This document shows, one piece after another, positions 52,278 to 60,545 of a stretch of 60,745 nucleotides of DNA. The position numbers were made by a program, and so were the translations under genes. The notes under the pieces are model-generated. The model was not told the origin of the DNA and did not search any database. It was given only the letters and a program-made list of their open reading frames with translations. The number at the start of each line of letters is the position of its first letter. Positions within the stretch are counted from its first letter, which is position 1. The DNA is from Elusimicrobiota bacterium (GTDB taxonomy: Bacteria > Elusimicrobiota > Elusimicrobia > JACQPE01): contig JACQJO010000052.1 in NCBI GenBank assembly GCA_016205025.1, forward strand, positions 1-60,745. The letters are read 5' to 3'.

Positions 52278-52520
52278 AAATTTCGCTAAGCGAAATTTTC
52301 GATGCTAGATGCTAGATACTAGAAAAAAGGAGATTTCTCCTCTGCAGTGTGGGTTTAGCGCAGGGGAGTCACCCTTGCCCCCAGACCCGAGAACCAGTCC
52401 CGACGGTTCTCCCCGCGTGCTCGCGGGGCCCCTCTCCGCTACTGGGTTCAAGGGTGACTCCCCTGTGCTAAACCTTTACCCTTTGTATCCAGCATCCAGC
52501 ATCCAGTATCCAGTATCGAG
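52274..52520 (+). repeat. Operon-junction repeat split by a palindromic element (lepB / hemW)
   Basis: Stop hairpin AAATTTCGC/GCGAAATTT, left arm GATGCTAGATGCTAGATACTAG, then the 133-bp element at 52347-52479, then the right arm of ATCCAGC/ATCCAGT units to ~52515. The GCGAGG tail is absent. Unlike intact copies the ATG at the stop meets TAG within 14 codons, while another frame (ATG 52309) runs through the element into hemW. Confidence 0.75.
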
Positions 52521-53619
52521 CGCTCTTGGCCTCTACGTTCATATTCCCTTCTGCCGCCGCCGTTGCGATTACTGCGCTTTTGCCACCCATGCTGTTTCCG
52601 ACGCCTCCGTTTGGGAGCGCTACGTTGATGTTTTGATCCGGGAGATCGAGATGTGGCGCGGCCGTTTTAAGGCGGCCACTGTTTTTTTTGGCGGTGGAAC
52701 GCCGACGCTGCTGCCCGTTTCCTTAATAGGCAGGGTTACGGCGGCCATCCGGTCTTCTTTTGATGTGGATCCAGCCGCCGAATGGACCATAGAGGGCCAT
52801 CCCGCCACGCTGATGGGTGAGCGCGGCCGCGAGTGCCTGGGCCGCTTGACCCAACTCGGATTTAACAGGTTAAGCCTGGGCGTTGAGAGCGTCCATAACG
52901 CCACCTTGGCCAAATTATCCAGGGATTATGATTTTGATGACGTTTGCGATGTCGTCGGCGCCGCGCGGGAGCAGGGATTCTCCAATATTAATCTTGATTT
53001 GATCTTGGGTTGGCCGTGGGAGTCTGACAAGCAGCATAGGGAGTCTATTTCTAAGGCTTGTGAATTGGCGCCCACACATTTGAGCGTTTATCCGCTCAAG
53101 ATTGAGGAAGGCACCCCGTTTTTTCGTCAGAATGTGCCGGTTAATCCCGATTTTCAAGCTGATGAATATATGGCAACTCATGAAATACTACAGGGTTTGG
53201 GCTGGGAGCATTATGAGGTGGCTAATTTCGCTCGAACCGGATTTCGATCCCGCCATAATCTTATTTATTGGCATTTCGGCGATTATTTGGGTTTGGGCGT
53301 TTCGGCGGCCAGCAAAATCGGACAGCGCAGTTTTTCCAATGCCCGCGATATCCGGAATTATACGGCTTGCCTTCGCGAGGGGCGTTCGCCTTGCGCCGAC
53401 GAAGAGGTCTTGGATGCCCGAGAGATTGACCGCAGAAAAGTGATCATGGGTTTGAGACTCAAGGAAGGCGTTCGGTCAAACTCGGCCCGGTCCTTATTTC
53501 AAGAAGACATCCTGTCTGATTTCAAGAATCTTGACTACCTGCGAGAAGAAACAGGTTCCCTGCGTTTTACCCCCAGCGGCTGGCTGGTTTCCAATCAGCT
53601 TTACCTTCACGCGGTTTAA
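52309..53619 (+). CDS. hemW: HemW-like radical SAM protein
   Basis: 436 residues from ATG 52309. The family part starts at LGLYVHIPFCRRRCDYCAFATHAV with the CxxxCxxC [4Fe-4S] motif. FFGGGTPTLLP, NRLSLGVESVHNATL, NLDLILGWPWESDKQ, HLSVYPLKIEEGTPF and the HemW C-domain (RHNLIYWHFGDYLGLGVSAASKIG) follow. HemW is a haem chaperone, often misnamed HemN. The first ~75 residues come from the junction repeat and an inserted 133-bp element, so the true start is uncertain. In-frame TTG at ~52482 is another option. Confidence 0.85.
   Translation: MLDTRKKEISPLQCGFSAGESPLPPDPRTSPDGSPRVLAGPLSATGFKGDSPVLNLYPLYPASSIQYPVSSALGLYVHIPFCRRRCDYCAFATHAVSDASVWERYVDVLIREIEMWRGRFKAATVFFGGGTPTLLPVSLIGRVTAAIRSSFDVDPAAEWTIEGHPATLMGERGRECLGRLTQLGFNRLSLGVESVHNATLAKLSRDYDFDDVCDVVGAAREQGFSNINLDLILGWPWESDKQHRESISKACELAPTHLSVYPLKIEEGTPFFRQNVPVNPDFQADEYMATHEILQGLGWEHYEVANFARTGFRSRHNLIYWHFGDYLGLGVSAASKIGQRSFSNARDIRNYTACLREGRSPCADEEVLDAREIDRRKVIMGLRLKEGVRSNSARSLFQEDILSDFKNLDYLREETGSLRFTPSGWLVSNQLYLHAV
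52347..52479 (+). mobile_element. Translated palindromic element, 133-bp form, upstream/N-terminus of hemW
   Basis: Ends GTGTGGGTTTAGCGC and GTGCTAAACCTTTAC. Flanking octamers CCTCTGCA (52339-52346) and CCTTTGTA (52480-52487) match at 6 of 8, both differences C/T, so an aged target duplication. Open in the hemW frame. Confidence 0.9.
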
Positions 53620-53639
53620 CGGTTTGGTATTATTTCCTT

Positions 53640-54038
53640 GTGGCTGATCCCGGTGTTCTTTTGAGCGCTGTTTTGTGCGCGGGGGGGTTGTTGACCGCGT
53701 GGTGGGCGTTGAGCGAATTGGGCAGAGCCAAAAAAGAGAATTTCAACGGACAAGCCCCCGCTCCAGCGCAGGTTTCTCCAGGCCCAACCGCCGTCGCGCC
53801 GCCTTCAAATCTGGAATTTGAAATCAGGCGCATCGTGGAAACGTTGAAGACCTTCGAGTTGACCCATGTCGAAGCCCTGCGGCTTTTGGGCGCCAGGCTC
53901 GACACTTTGGAAGATGAACTGGCCGGGATTTCCGGCAATCTTAAAATCCGCGTTGAAACGCTAGAGAAAACTTTATCGGCGCCGCCTGTTCAACCTCCGT
54001 CTAAAATTGAGAAGCCTCAACCGCCTCCATTTGTTTAG
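53640..54038 (+). CDS. Small membrane-anchored coiled-coil protein
   Basis: 132 residues, GTG start. One N-terminal membrane span (~5-24, GVLLSAVLCAGGLLTAWWAL), a Pro-rich linker (~40-55), then a heptad-type helix (EFEIRRIVETLKTFELTHVEALRLLGARLDTLEDELAGISGNLKIRVETLEKTL) and a Pro-rich end. Not recognised. Overlaps the next gene by 32 bp. Confidence 0.55.
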   Translation: MADPGVLLSAVLCAGGLLTAWWALSELGRAKKENFNGQAPAPAQVSPGPTAVAPPSNLEFEIRRIVETLKTFELTHVEALRLLGARLDTLEDELAGISGNLKIRVETLEKTLSAPPVQPPSKIEKPQPPPFV

Positions 54039-55164
54039 CGGCCGGCTCTATTTAGTGGGCGGCTGGGTCCGTGACCGCATGTTGGGCCGCGTTTCCAAGG
54101 ATTTTGATTTTGTCGTTGAAGGCGGCGATCAAGATTACCGGAAAGCGCGAGCTTATCTCATCGGGCTTTATCCGCCCGTTAAAGAACCGGAAGATTTTCC
54201 TCAATTTCGAACCTGCCGCTGGACCGCCCGCGATGGTTCGCGTTTGGATTTGGCGCGTCCCAGGACCGAAACCTATCGGGCCCCCGGCGCGCTTCCGGTC
54301 GTCTCCCCGGCCGCGACGGTTTTAGAAGACCTCGGGAGGCGGGATTTTTCGATCAACGCCGTCGCTCTGGGTGTGTCCAAACCGGTTAAAAATAGCTGGA
54401 TCGATCCTTTTGCGGGCCGTCGCGACGCGGCCGGCCAACTGATCCGCGTTCTGCATGAGCGTAGTTTCGAAGATGATCCCACCCGGATGCTTCGCGCCCT
54501 GCGCTATAGAGCGCGTTTGGGATTTCATTTTCATCCGGAAACCTCCCGGCTTTTTCGGCAGGCCCAGGATGGGCGCCGTCTTGAGACCATTACGTGGCCC
54601 AGAAAACGAGATGAACTGCTCAAGGCTTTCGCGGAGGACGCGCGCTCCTGGGGCCCTGTTTTAAACCTATTCGTTCAGGAGGGGTTTGATTTCGGATTTC
54701 TTCCCCGGCGGATATCGCCGGGCTTGGCCGCCAAGCTTAAAACCGCCGGGGCCCAAGAGCGCTTGATTGCGGTTTATGGCGAATTTTTGGCGGGTGACTC
54801 CCCTGCGCTGAACCTTTACCACCAAGAGGAGCCTCCAATGCCGCTGTCTTCATTATCCTGGCCCGATCACGGCCTGACTCTGGCTTTAAAGCAAGCGGAG
54901 GATCTTTTTGGCCGCCGGTGGCGTTTGTCTAATAAAGCGCATCCTTTATTGACGAGCGCTCTGCGGCTGACCCGGCCGCATTGGGCCAAGGCGGTCGCTC
55001 GCGACTGTCCGGCTTATTTGAACGGCCGGGATTTAGCCGCCGCGGGCGTTGATCCCGCCGAGAGAAACGCTTTATTGTCGAAACTTTTTTATTTGAGCTT
55101 GAGTGGTAAAATCAAGTCCCGGACCCAAGCGATGCGATGGATCTTCTCGCGAAGCGAGGCATAG
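54007..55164 (+). CDS. tRNA nucleotidyltransferase / poly(A) polymerase family protein
   Basis: 385 residues, TTG start (not certain). Class II nucleotidyltransferase head: LYLVGGWVRDRMLGRVSKDFDFVVEG with the DFD metal site, RRDFSINAVAL, and EDDPTRMLRALRYRARLGFHFHPET. CCA-adding and poly(A)-adding members cannot be told apart here. Codons at 54792-54819 (GDSPALNLY) are a remnant of the palindromic element's right end. The last residues SRSEA and the stop are the tail of a junction repeat, whose GCGAGG serves the next gene. Confidence 0.78.
   Translation: MRSLNRLHLFSGRLYLVGGWVRDRMLGRVSKDFDFVVEGGDQDYRKARAYLIGLYPPVKEPEDFPQFRTCRWTARDGSRLDLARPRTETYRAPGALPVVSPAATVLEDLGRRDFSINAVALGVSKPVKNSWIDPFAGRRDAAGQLIRVLHERSFEDDPTRMLRALRYRARLGFHFHPETSRLFRQAQDGRRLETITWPRKRDELLKAFAEDARSWGPVLNLFVQEGFDFGFLPRRISPGLAAKLKTAGAQERLIAVYGEFLAGDSPALNLYHQEEPPMPLSSLSWPDHGLTLALKQAEDLFGRRWRLSNKAHPLLTSALRLTRPHWAKAVARDCPAYLNGRDLAAAGVDPAERNALLSKLFYLSLSGKIKSRTQAMRWIFSRSEA
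54792..54819 (+). mobile_element. 28-bp remnant of the translated palindromic element
   Basis: Matches the right end of the element (GGGTGACTCCCCTGCGC, then TGAACCTTTAC) with one base change. The rest is missing, so an insertion was probably reduced by in-frame deletion, or it is a partial copy. It encodes GDSPALNLY within the nucleotidyltransferase-like gene. Confidence 0.8.
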
Positions 55165-55165
55165 C
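55147..55165 (+). repeat. Solo tail of operon-junction repeat
   Basis: TCGCGAAGCGAGGCATAGC precedes GTG 55166 with GCGAGG 6 nt away, the same geometry as at hprK, EIIA and lepA. It also encodes the last residues (SRSEA) and stop of the gene upstream. Confidence 0.65.
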
Positions 55166-55786
55166 GTGGAATTATCTTTTTTAATTCAAATACCGCTTCT
55201 TTTTTTCTCCGTGATTCTGCATGAATTTTCCCACGGAGCGGCGGCGGATTATTTCGGAGACGACACCGCCAGGGCCATGGGGCGCTTGACGTTTGATCCC
55301 CTGGCGCATGTTGACCCCGTGGGGACCATTTTACTGCCCGCCCTGTGCCTGGTGACCGGCAGTCCGCTGTTTGGTTGGGCCAAGCCGGTTCCGGTGGCGA
55401 CTCACCGGTTAAGCCACAAGCCGTTCAGCTTGGTCCTGGTTTCGGGGATCGGTCCCGTCTCCAATATTCTTTTGGCTTGTTTGGCGGCGGCCGCCATCGC
55501 GGCCGCCGCCCGGATAGCCGGCGCCGGCTCTTACCAAAATCTTTTGTTTTATGTCCTTAATTACGCGGTTTTGATCAATCTTTATTTGGCTATTTTTAAC
55601 CTAATACCCGTTCATCCTTTAGACGGAAGCAAGGTGCTGGGCTCCCTTTTGCCCAGAAATTTAAGCTTGGCCTATGAACGCCTGGCGCCCTATGGATTTT
55701 TTATCATCGTTATTTTAATGTGGACCGGGCTGTTCGGCCAGATTGTCAGCCCAGTTGTATACTGGCTTTATAATTTACTCGTATGA
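55166..55786 (+). CDS. Site-2-type membrane metalloprotease (M50 family)
   Basis: 206 residues from GTG 55166. HEFSH in the first span (VILHEFSHGAAADYFGDDTARAMGRLTFDPLAHVDPVGT) is the zinc site. The second site is NLIPVHPLDGSKVL. About five spans and no PDZ domain, so it is the compact FtsH-independent M50B/SpoIVFB-like type common beside trpS and scpAB in many bacteria. Substrate unknown. Next gene overlaps its stop by 4 bp. Confidence 0.88.
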   Translation: MELSFLIQIPLLFFSVILHEFSHGAAADYFGDDTARAMGRLTFDPLAHVDPVGTILLPALCLVTGSPLFGWAKPVPVATHRLSHKPFSLVLVSGIGPVSNILLACLAAAAIAAAARIAGAGSYQNLLFYVLNYAVLINLYLAIFNLIPVHPLDGSKVLGSLLPRNLSLAYERLAPYGFFIIVILMWTGLFGQIVSPVVYWLYNLLV

Positions 55787-56790
55787 AAAAACTCGTTTTT
55801 TCCGGCATTCAACCCTCCGGGATCGTCCATATCGGCAATTATCTGGGAGCTCTTCGCGGCTGGGTGGCGCTTCAGGAAACCCATGAGTGCCTTTACTCCA
55901 TCGTGGACCTTCACGCCATCACCGTCGCCCAGCGGCCCGATGAGTTAAGAGCGCAAATCCGCCAGACCGCGGCCCTATGCCTTGCGGTGGGCGTGGATCC
56001 CGCGCGCTCGATTCTTTTCGCGCAGTCCGATGTCAGCGAACACGCCGAACTCGCTTGGATTTTAAATTGTCACACCTATATGGGTGAACTCCGGCGCATG
56101 ACCCAGTTTAAAGACAAGGCGGGCAAGGATCAAGAGGGTTCCTCGGTCGGGCTTTTCGATTACCCCATTTTAATGGCTTCCGACATTTTGCTTTACGGCA
56201 CGCACGCCGTGCCGGTGGGCGATGATCAGCGCCAGCACCTTGAGCTGACCCGGGAAATCGCGCGGCGCTTCAATAATCTTTACGGAGATATTTTTGTGGT
56301 GCCCGAGGCCATTGTTCCCAAGGCGGGGGCGCGCGTCATGGGGCTTGATGATCCTTCCAAAAAGATGAGCAAAAGCGCCGCCAGCGCGGCCAATTACATC
56401 GCTTTAAGCGATTGCGATGAAGCCATCAGGAAAAAAATCAAGGCCGCGGTGACCGATTCCGGCCACGACATCGTTTATGATGAGGCCCATAAACCGGCGC
56501 TCGCCAATTTATTGACCATTTACAGCCTGACGGTGTCAAAAACAATCAAGGAGCTTGAAGTCCAATATCAAGGCCAGGGTTACGCGGGCTTCAAACAGGG
56601 TTTAGGCGGCGCTCTTTGCGATTTCATCCGGCCCATTCGCGAGCGTTTAGAGGACTGGGCGGCGCGCCGGGATGATCTGGAGCGGATTCTTCAAGAAGGG
56701 GCCGAACGCGCCCGAGCCCTGGCGCGTCCGAGGCTTCAAACTATTAAAGATAAGCTCGGCCTGGGCGTTAGAAATACTGAAAAGGTTTAG
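55783..56790 (+). CDS. trpS: Tryptophanyl-tRNA synthetase, C-terminus re-ended by an element
   Basis: 335 residues. Class I motifs: GIQPSGIVHIGNYLG (HIGH-type) and KKMSKSA. GDDQRQHLELTREIARRFN is conserved. It charges tRNA-Trp. The palindromic element lies at the very end, out of the open phase, so its EKV-TAG replaces the original last residues. Downstream of it the old end is still visible (KLNER then TAG at ~56920-56937). Loss is only five residues, so function is probably kept. Confidence 0.95.
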   Translation: MKKLVFSGIQPSGIVHIGNYLGALRGWVALQETHECLYSIVDLHAITVAQRPDELRAQIRQTAALCLAVGVDPARSILFAQSDVSEHAELAWILNCHTYMGELRRMTQFKDKAGKDQEGSSVGLFDYPILMASDILLYGTHAVPVGDDQRQHLELTREIARRFNNLYGDIFVVPEAIVPKAGARVMGLDDPSKKMSKSAASAANYIALSDCDEAIRKKIKAAVTDSGHDIVYDEAHKPALANLLTIYSLTVSKTIKELEVQYQGQGYAGFKQGLGGALCDFIRPIRERLEDWAARRDDLERILQEGAERARALARPRLQTIKDKLGLGVRNTEKV

Positions 56791-56911
56791 CGCAGGGGAG
56801 TCACCCTTGCCCCCAGACCCGAGAACCAGTCCCGACGGTTCTCCCCGCGTGCTCGCGGGGCCCCTCTCCGCTACTGGGTTCAAGGGTGACTCCCCTGCGC
56901 TAAACCTTTAC
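56779..56911 (+). mobile_element. Translated palindromic element, 133-bp form, at the trpS 3' end
   Basis: Perfect 8-bp target duplication GAAATACT at 56771-56778 and 56912-56919. Inverted ends differ at one position in ~31. It is the clearest case for precise insertion. It provides the trpS stop codon and part of the trpS-scpA spacer. Confidence 0.95.
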
Positions 56912-56952
56912 GAAATACTAAACTTAACGAAAGATAGTAGATAATAGATGGT

Positions 56953-57663
56953 ATGGATTCTGAATTTGAAGTTCATTTGGACCTTTATGAAGGTCCGTTG
57001 ACCCTTCTGCTTTATCTGATTGAACGCGATAATTTGAACATTTTCGACATCCCCATCGCCCATATCACCGAGGAGTACCTGCGCCATATCGATTCCCTGC
57101 GTGCTGATGGAGAGTACCTGGGTGGAGAGTTTCTGGTGATGGCCACCACGCTCATGCAGATCAAGGCCCGCCTTCTTCTTCCCAGGCCCGTTGAGGAAGG
57201 AGTCCAGATTGACCCGCGCGAGGAATTAGTTTCCAAACTCCTTTTAGCGCAGCGTTTTGCCAAGGTGGCCAAGCTGTTCGGGGATCGCTTGCAGATCATG
57301 GAGCGCTACGCGTTCCGGCCTCCTCCTGTTTTTGAGAATGAAGAGTACACCGTCGCGCAAAGACCTGCTGATTTGGCCCAGGCGTTCCGCAAGGCTTACG
57401 ATGAATTTAAGCTGGTTCACGGCGACGCTTACGCCATCGCCGCCGATCCTTTTCCCGTTGAAGCCAAGATTGAGAAGATCATGAGTCTTTTGGCCGGCAA
57501 GAATGCCGTCGCCATCGCGGACATTTGGCGTGACGAAACGGCGCGCGGTGGCCTGGTTGCCTGTTTTCTCGCTATACTGGAGTTAATTAAGAGAGGATCG
57601 GTTCGCGCCGCGCAGAAGACGCCCTACGGCGAGATCTTTTTGGTTAAGGTGTTGTTGTCATGA
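56953..57663 (+). CDS. scpA: Segregation and condensation protein A
   Basis: 236 residues. Kleisin N-terminus FEVHLDLYEGPLTLLLYLIERDNLNIFDIPIAHITEEYL and the YLGGEFLVMATTLMQIKARLLLP segment, with C-terminal winged helix. Binds SMC and ScpB in the condensin complex for chromosome segregation. ATG follows a GATAGTAGATAATAGATGG repeat arm. Overlaps scpB (ATGA). Confidence 0.93.
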   Translation: MDSEFEVHLDLYEGPLTLLLYLIERDNLNIFDIPIAHITEEYLRHIDSLRADGEYLGGEFLVMATTLMQIKARLLLPRPVEEGVQIDPREELVSKLLLAQRFAKVAKLFGDRLQIMERYAFRPPPVFENEEYTVAQRPADLAQAFRKAYDEFKLVHGDAYAIAADPFPVEAKIEKIMSLLAGKNAVAIADIWRDETARGGLVACFLAILELIKRGSVRAAQKTPYGEIFLVKVLLS

Positions 57664-58298
57664 GCGACTTGTCCATGGAGCAAATTTTAGAAACTTTGCT
57701 TTTTGCCAGCGACGAGCCGCTGACCTTGGCGCGCTTGAGGGAAATTTTGACACCAGGCACAAGCGAACCACGCGATGACGGCCAAGATTCCGTTGCCGTG
57801 GAAATTAAGCAGGCCCTGGCAGCGATCCGAGCCCGCTATTCCCGCGAGGATTCGCCGGTCGTTATCTTAGAGGTTGCGGAAGGCTACCAATTTGCGACCA
57901 ATCCTCGCTACGCCGCTTGGATTAAGAAGCTTTTTAAAGACCGGACCAGTTTTCGATTGTCCCAAGCCGCGTTGGAAACGCTGGCCATTATCAGCTATCG
58001 CCAGCCGATCACCCGCGCTGAAATCGAGGAAATCCGGGGCGTGGAGGTGATCGCCGCTCTTGAGACTCTGCTTGAGAAAAATCTTGTTCGTGTTTCCGGG
58101 CGTAAGGAAACCGTCGGCCGGCCTATCCTCTACGCCACGACGCCGGAATTTTTAAGGCAGTTCGGTCTGCGATCCCTTCAAGATCTGCCGGTCGTTGACG
58201 AGAATGCTTCGCAAGGCGAAGAGGCCGCGCCGTTCATCCCAGACCAAGGCGCCCAGAATCCCATGGCGCCGCCTGCCACTGATCATCAAAATAACTAA
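57660..58298 (+). CDS. scpB: Segregation and condensation protein B
   Basis: 212 residues. Two winged-helix domains: LETLLFASDEPLTLARLREIL, and AALETLAIISYRQPITRAEIEEIRGVEV...LLEKNLVRVSGRKETVGRPILYATTPEFLRQFGLRSLQDLP, which is diagnostic. Partner of ScpA. Its last ~95 bp are also read in another frame by the next gene. Confidence 0.93.
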   Translation: MSDLSMEQILETLLFASDEPLTLARLREILTPGTSEPRDDGQDSVAVEIKQALAAIRARYSREDSPVVILEVAEGYQFATNPRYAAWIKKLFKDRTSFRLSQAALETLAIISYRQPITRAEIEEIRGVEVIAALETLLEKNLVRVSGRKETVGRPILYATTPEFLRQFGLRSLQDLPVVDENASQGEEAAPFIPDQGAQNPMAPPATDHQNN

Positions 58299-59358
58299 GC
58301 CATTCTTTTTTTTGGCGTTGGCCTTAACGCAAGCTAGCGCCCAGACCATTGATTTGATTTTGTTAAACCACGCAGGTCCGGGCCGGGCGGTTTCCATCCA
58401 TGAGCCTGAAGTCGAGGCGCTGCTGGGAAAATCTGTTTCCGCTTTGCCTTCGGTTTGGAACTGCCCCGTGCGCCCGGGTCTTTTTTGTTTGCCGCCCCAT
58501 GAAGCTCGCCAGTGGAGCCGGACCCCCGATTCTTTGTTGGCGCGTTACCTGCGCGCCGTGCGCGACAGGAGAATGTCTTCGGCCGTATTTTGGATTTTTC
58601 CGGAGGCGCCTTGGCCGCCGCAAAGACGCCTCTTGATTAATTTGACGCAACAACTCAAACGGCGCGGCGTTGAAATCGGAACCGTTAGCGAGCCGAACGT
58701 TGCCCTGGAGCCGGCTTTCGCGCTTTGGGCGCGCCGCGCGGGTGCTTTTTTGGCCGCTTTGAGTGTTCCCTTGACCGCGGTTTGGGCGGGATTGGGGCCC
58801 ATCGGCGCTTTTTGCGCGGCCCTTGGCGGCGGTTCGGCAGCTTGGGCTTTGCTTCAAACGGACGCTTTTCGCTATCAACTGCAAGGGCTGCATTTTGTGA
58901 CGCTAGTTTTCGCCTTGCCTTTTGTTGTTTTAATTCTGCGTCAGCGCCGGCGCGGGCAATTTTTTTCCGTCTCTGAAGTGTTGATTCTGACGTTGGTTGC
59001 AGTGGCCTTGCTTCGGCTCAAGATGTTTTTACCGGTGACCTCTCTTGAGCACGCTATTAGAGATTGGATGGAGGTGGCCATTGGCTTAAGGCCCAGAGTG
59101 GCAGAGACGACCGGCTGGTTTTTCTTTGCCTTAGCCGGTCAGGTGACTGGGGTTCGAAAGAAAGAAGCGCAAGCATGGCGTGCCTTCGGGCTGTTTGGTC
59201 CTATTGTGACCATGAACAGTTTTTTACATGCGCATACCCCTATAGATCGAATTGTTCTACGCTCTTTGCTAGGGTTTTTGATAGGCTATATTTTTAGTTT
59301 TATGATTATTAAGCTGCGAGGAGGGAGGAGTACGGCGCAAGCCGTTCTTTCTTCATGA
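58204..59358 (+). CDS. DUF5693-like membrane protein
   Basis: About 384 residues. The start is uncertain: ATG 58204 or TTG 58195, both inside scpB, and no closer start codon exists before the signal sequence KPFFFLALALTQASAQ. A soluble N-part (IDLILLNHAGPGRAVSIHEPEVEALLG) precedes about 6-7 membrane spans and the motif GPIVTMNSFLHAHTPIDRIVLRSLLGFLIGY. DUF5693 proteins are typically coded directly before csaB, as here (ATGA overlap), and probably act with it in wall-polymer pyruvylation or export. Confidence 0.65.
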   Translation: MLRKAKRPRRSSQTKAPRIPWRRLPLIIKITKPFFFLALALTQASAQTIDLILLNHAGPGRAVSIHEPEVEALLGKSVSALPSVWNCPVRPGLFCLPPHEARQWSRTPDSLLARYLRAVRDRRMSSAVFWIFPEAPWPPQRRLLINLTQQLKRRGVEIGTVSEPNVALEPAFALWARRAGAFLAALSVPLTAVWAGLGPIGAFCAALGGGSAAWALLQTDAFRYQLQGLHFVTLVFALPFVVLILRQRRRGQFFSVSEVLILTLVAVALLRLKMFLPVTSLEHAIRDWMEVAIGLRPRVAETTGWFFFALAGQVTGVRKKEAQAWRAFGLFGPIVTMNSFLHAHTPIDRIVLRSLLGFLIGYIFSFMIIKLRGGRSTAQAVLSS

Positions 59359-60545
59359 TTGCCGTTGCCGGGTATTTTGGGCGCGGTAATTTTGGCGATG
59401 ATTGGATGCATCAAGCATGGCTGCATCAACAGTGGGACAATGATATTGATTTCATCAGTTGGCCGAGAGCCTGGCCCAGGTTGCGAGGGTTAAATGATTT
59501 GGACCGGGTTGTTTTTTTGGGGGGGCTCCTTCAGGATTACACCAGCCGCAGAAGTTTTTTGTACTACCTCGCTTGGGCCTATCTCGGCCAAAAAGCGGCG
59601 AAAGAAGGAATTCATTTTGACGCCGCGAGCCTCGGGCCTTTAAGGCATGAATCAACGCGGTGGTGGCTGAAACGGTTTTTAAACAGATTCGGATCACGGA
59701 TTCGTTTCTCCGCGCGCGACCAGGCGTCGCTTGATTTTTTGAATGATTTCGGCGGGCCGGTCCGGGCCGAACCGACAACGGATCCGACCTGGGGCATTAC
59801 CCTGCGCGGAGCTCCGGGTACGGTGGCCCGCCGCAGGCGGGACCCCTCCAGTGCCCTGCAGGACCGGCCGTTTGCCGCGGAACGCGCGCCGGGATGCGTT
59901 ATTAACGGGACGATTAAAGAGCGGGCTTTTCTTGATTGTTTGAGTAAAATGGCGGCAACGGCGGGGCCCCGACTCATTCTTTATTTATGCGATCCCGCTC
60001 GGGATTATTGGCAGGCCGAATGGCTCTGCCGCCAGGTTGGCCGCAACCTGCGAATGGTTCATTACCGGCGCGATATCGACGGCTTTCTTGCCTGTTTGGC
60101 CCAGAGCGCCCGCTTGGTGAGTTTTCGGCTTCACGGGGCGATCGCGGGCGCGCGTTTGGGGATTCCAACGGCCTGCGCCTGGCCGTCAAACGACGCGATT
60201 TTGGACAAGATCAAAACTCTCTTTAAACCGCAGGGCGCGAAAGGGTTTAGCGCAGGGGAGTCACCCTTGCCCCCAGACCCGAGAACCAGTCCCGACGGTT
60301 CTCCCCGCGTGCTCGCGGGGCCCCTCGGAGCAGCGCCTCTGGCGCCCCAGGTGCCGCGAGCTCTGCGAACGGCCTCCACTACTGGGTTCAAGGGTGACTC
60401 CCCTGCGCTAAACCCTTACCAGGGCGCCGGCTGGAACTGGTTTGATCGCTTCAATGACGCCGTGGAATGGCTTCATCAAGACGCCCCGGAACCGGTCGGC
60501 CGCTATACGCCGAGAATTTTGGTCGACAAAGCGATCAAGGCGTAA
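59355..60545 (+). CDS. csaB: CsaB-like polysaccharide pyruvyl transferase
   Basis: 396 residues. N-terminus IAVAGYFGRGNFGDDWMHQAWL (GNxGDE-type), FLGGLLQD (GGG..D-type), and later SFRLHGAIAGARLGIPTACAW, the R.HG motif of the family. CsaB adds ketal pyruvate to cell-wall polysaccharide that anchors S-layer-type proteins. Residues ~296-355 are coded by a 181-bp palindromic element in frame, in a loop before the last helix (WNWFDRFNDAVEWLHQ). A GC-rich dyad CCCGCC/GGCGGG at ~59828 marks another small insert. Confidence 0.82.
   Translation: MIAVAGYFGRGNFGDDWMHQAWLHQQWDNDIDFISWPRAWPRLRGLNDLDRVVFLGGLLQDYTSRRSFLYYLAWAYLGQKAAKEGIHFDAASLGPLRHESTRWWLKRFLNRFGSRIRFSARDQASLDFLNDFGGPVRAEPTTDPTWGITLRGAPGTVARRRRDPSSALQDRPFAAERAPGCVINGTIKERAFLDCLSKMAATAGPRLILYLCDPARDYWQAEWLCRQVGRNLRMVHYRRDIDGFLACLAQSARLVSFRLHGAIAGARLGIPTACAWPSNDAILDKIKTLFKPQGAKGFSAGESPLPPDPRTSPDGSPRVLAGPLGAAPLAPQVPRALRTASTTGFKGDSPALNPYQGAGWNWFDRFNDAVEWLHQDAPEPVGRYTPRILVDKAIKA
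60239..60419 (+). mobile_element. Translated palindromic element, 181-bp form, in csaB-like gene
   Basis: Perfect 8-bp target duplication CAGGGCGC at 60231-60238 and 60420-60427. Ends GAAAGGGTTTAGCGC and GCGCTAAACCCTTAC. Contains the 48-bp GC-rich extra segment also found at 38036-38216. 181 plus 8 is 189, so the frame is kept. Confidence 0.95.

Noticed and set aside
56779..56944. Separate small gene encoding the GFSAGESP peptide after trpS
   Set aside because: It is simply the open phase of the palindromic element and has no start or ribosome site of its own.
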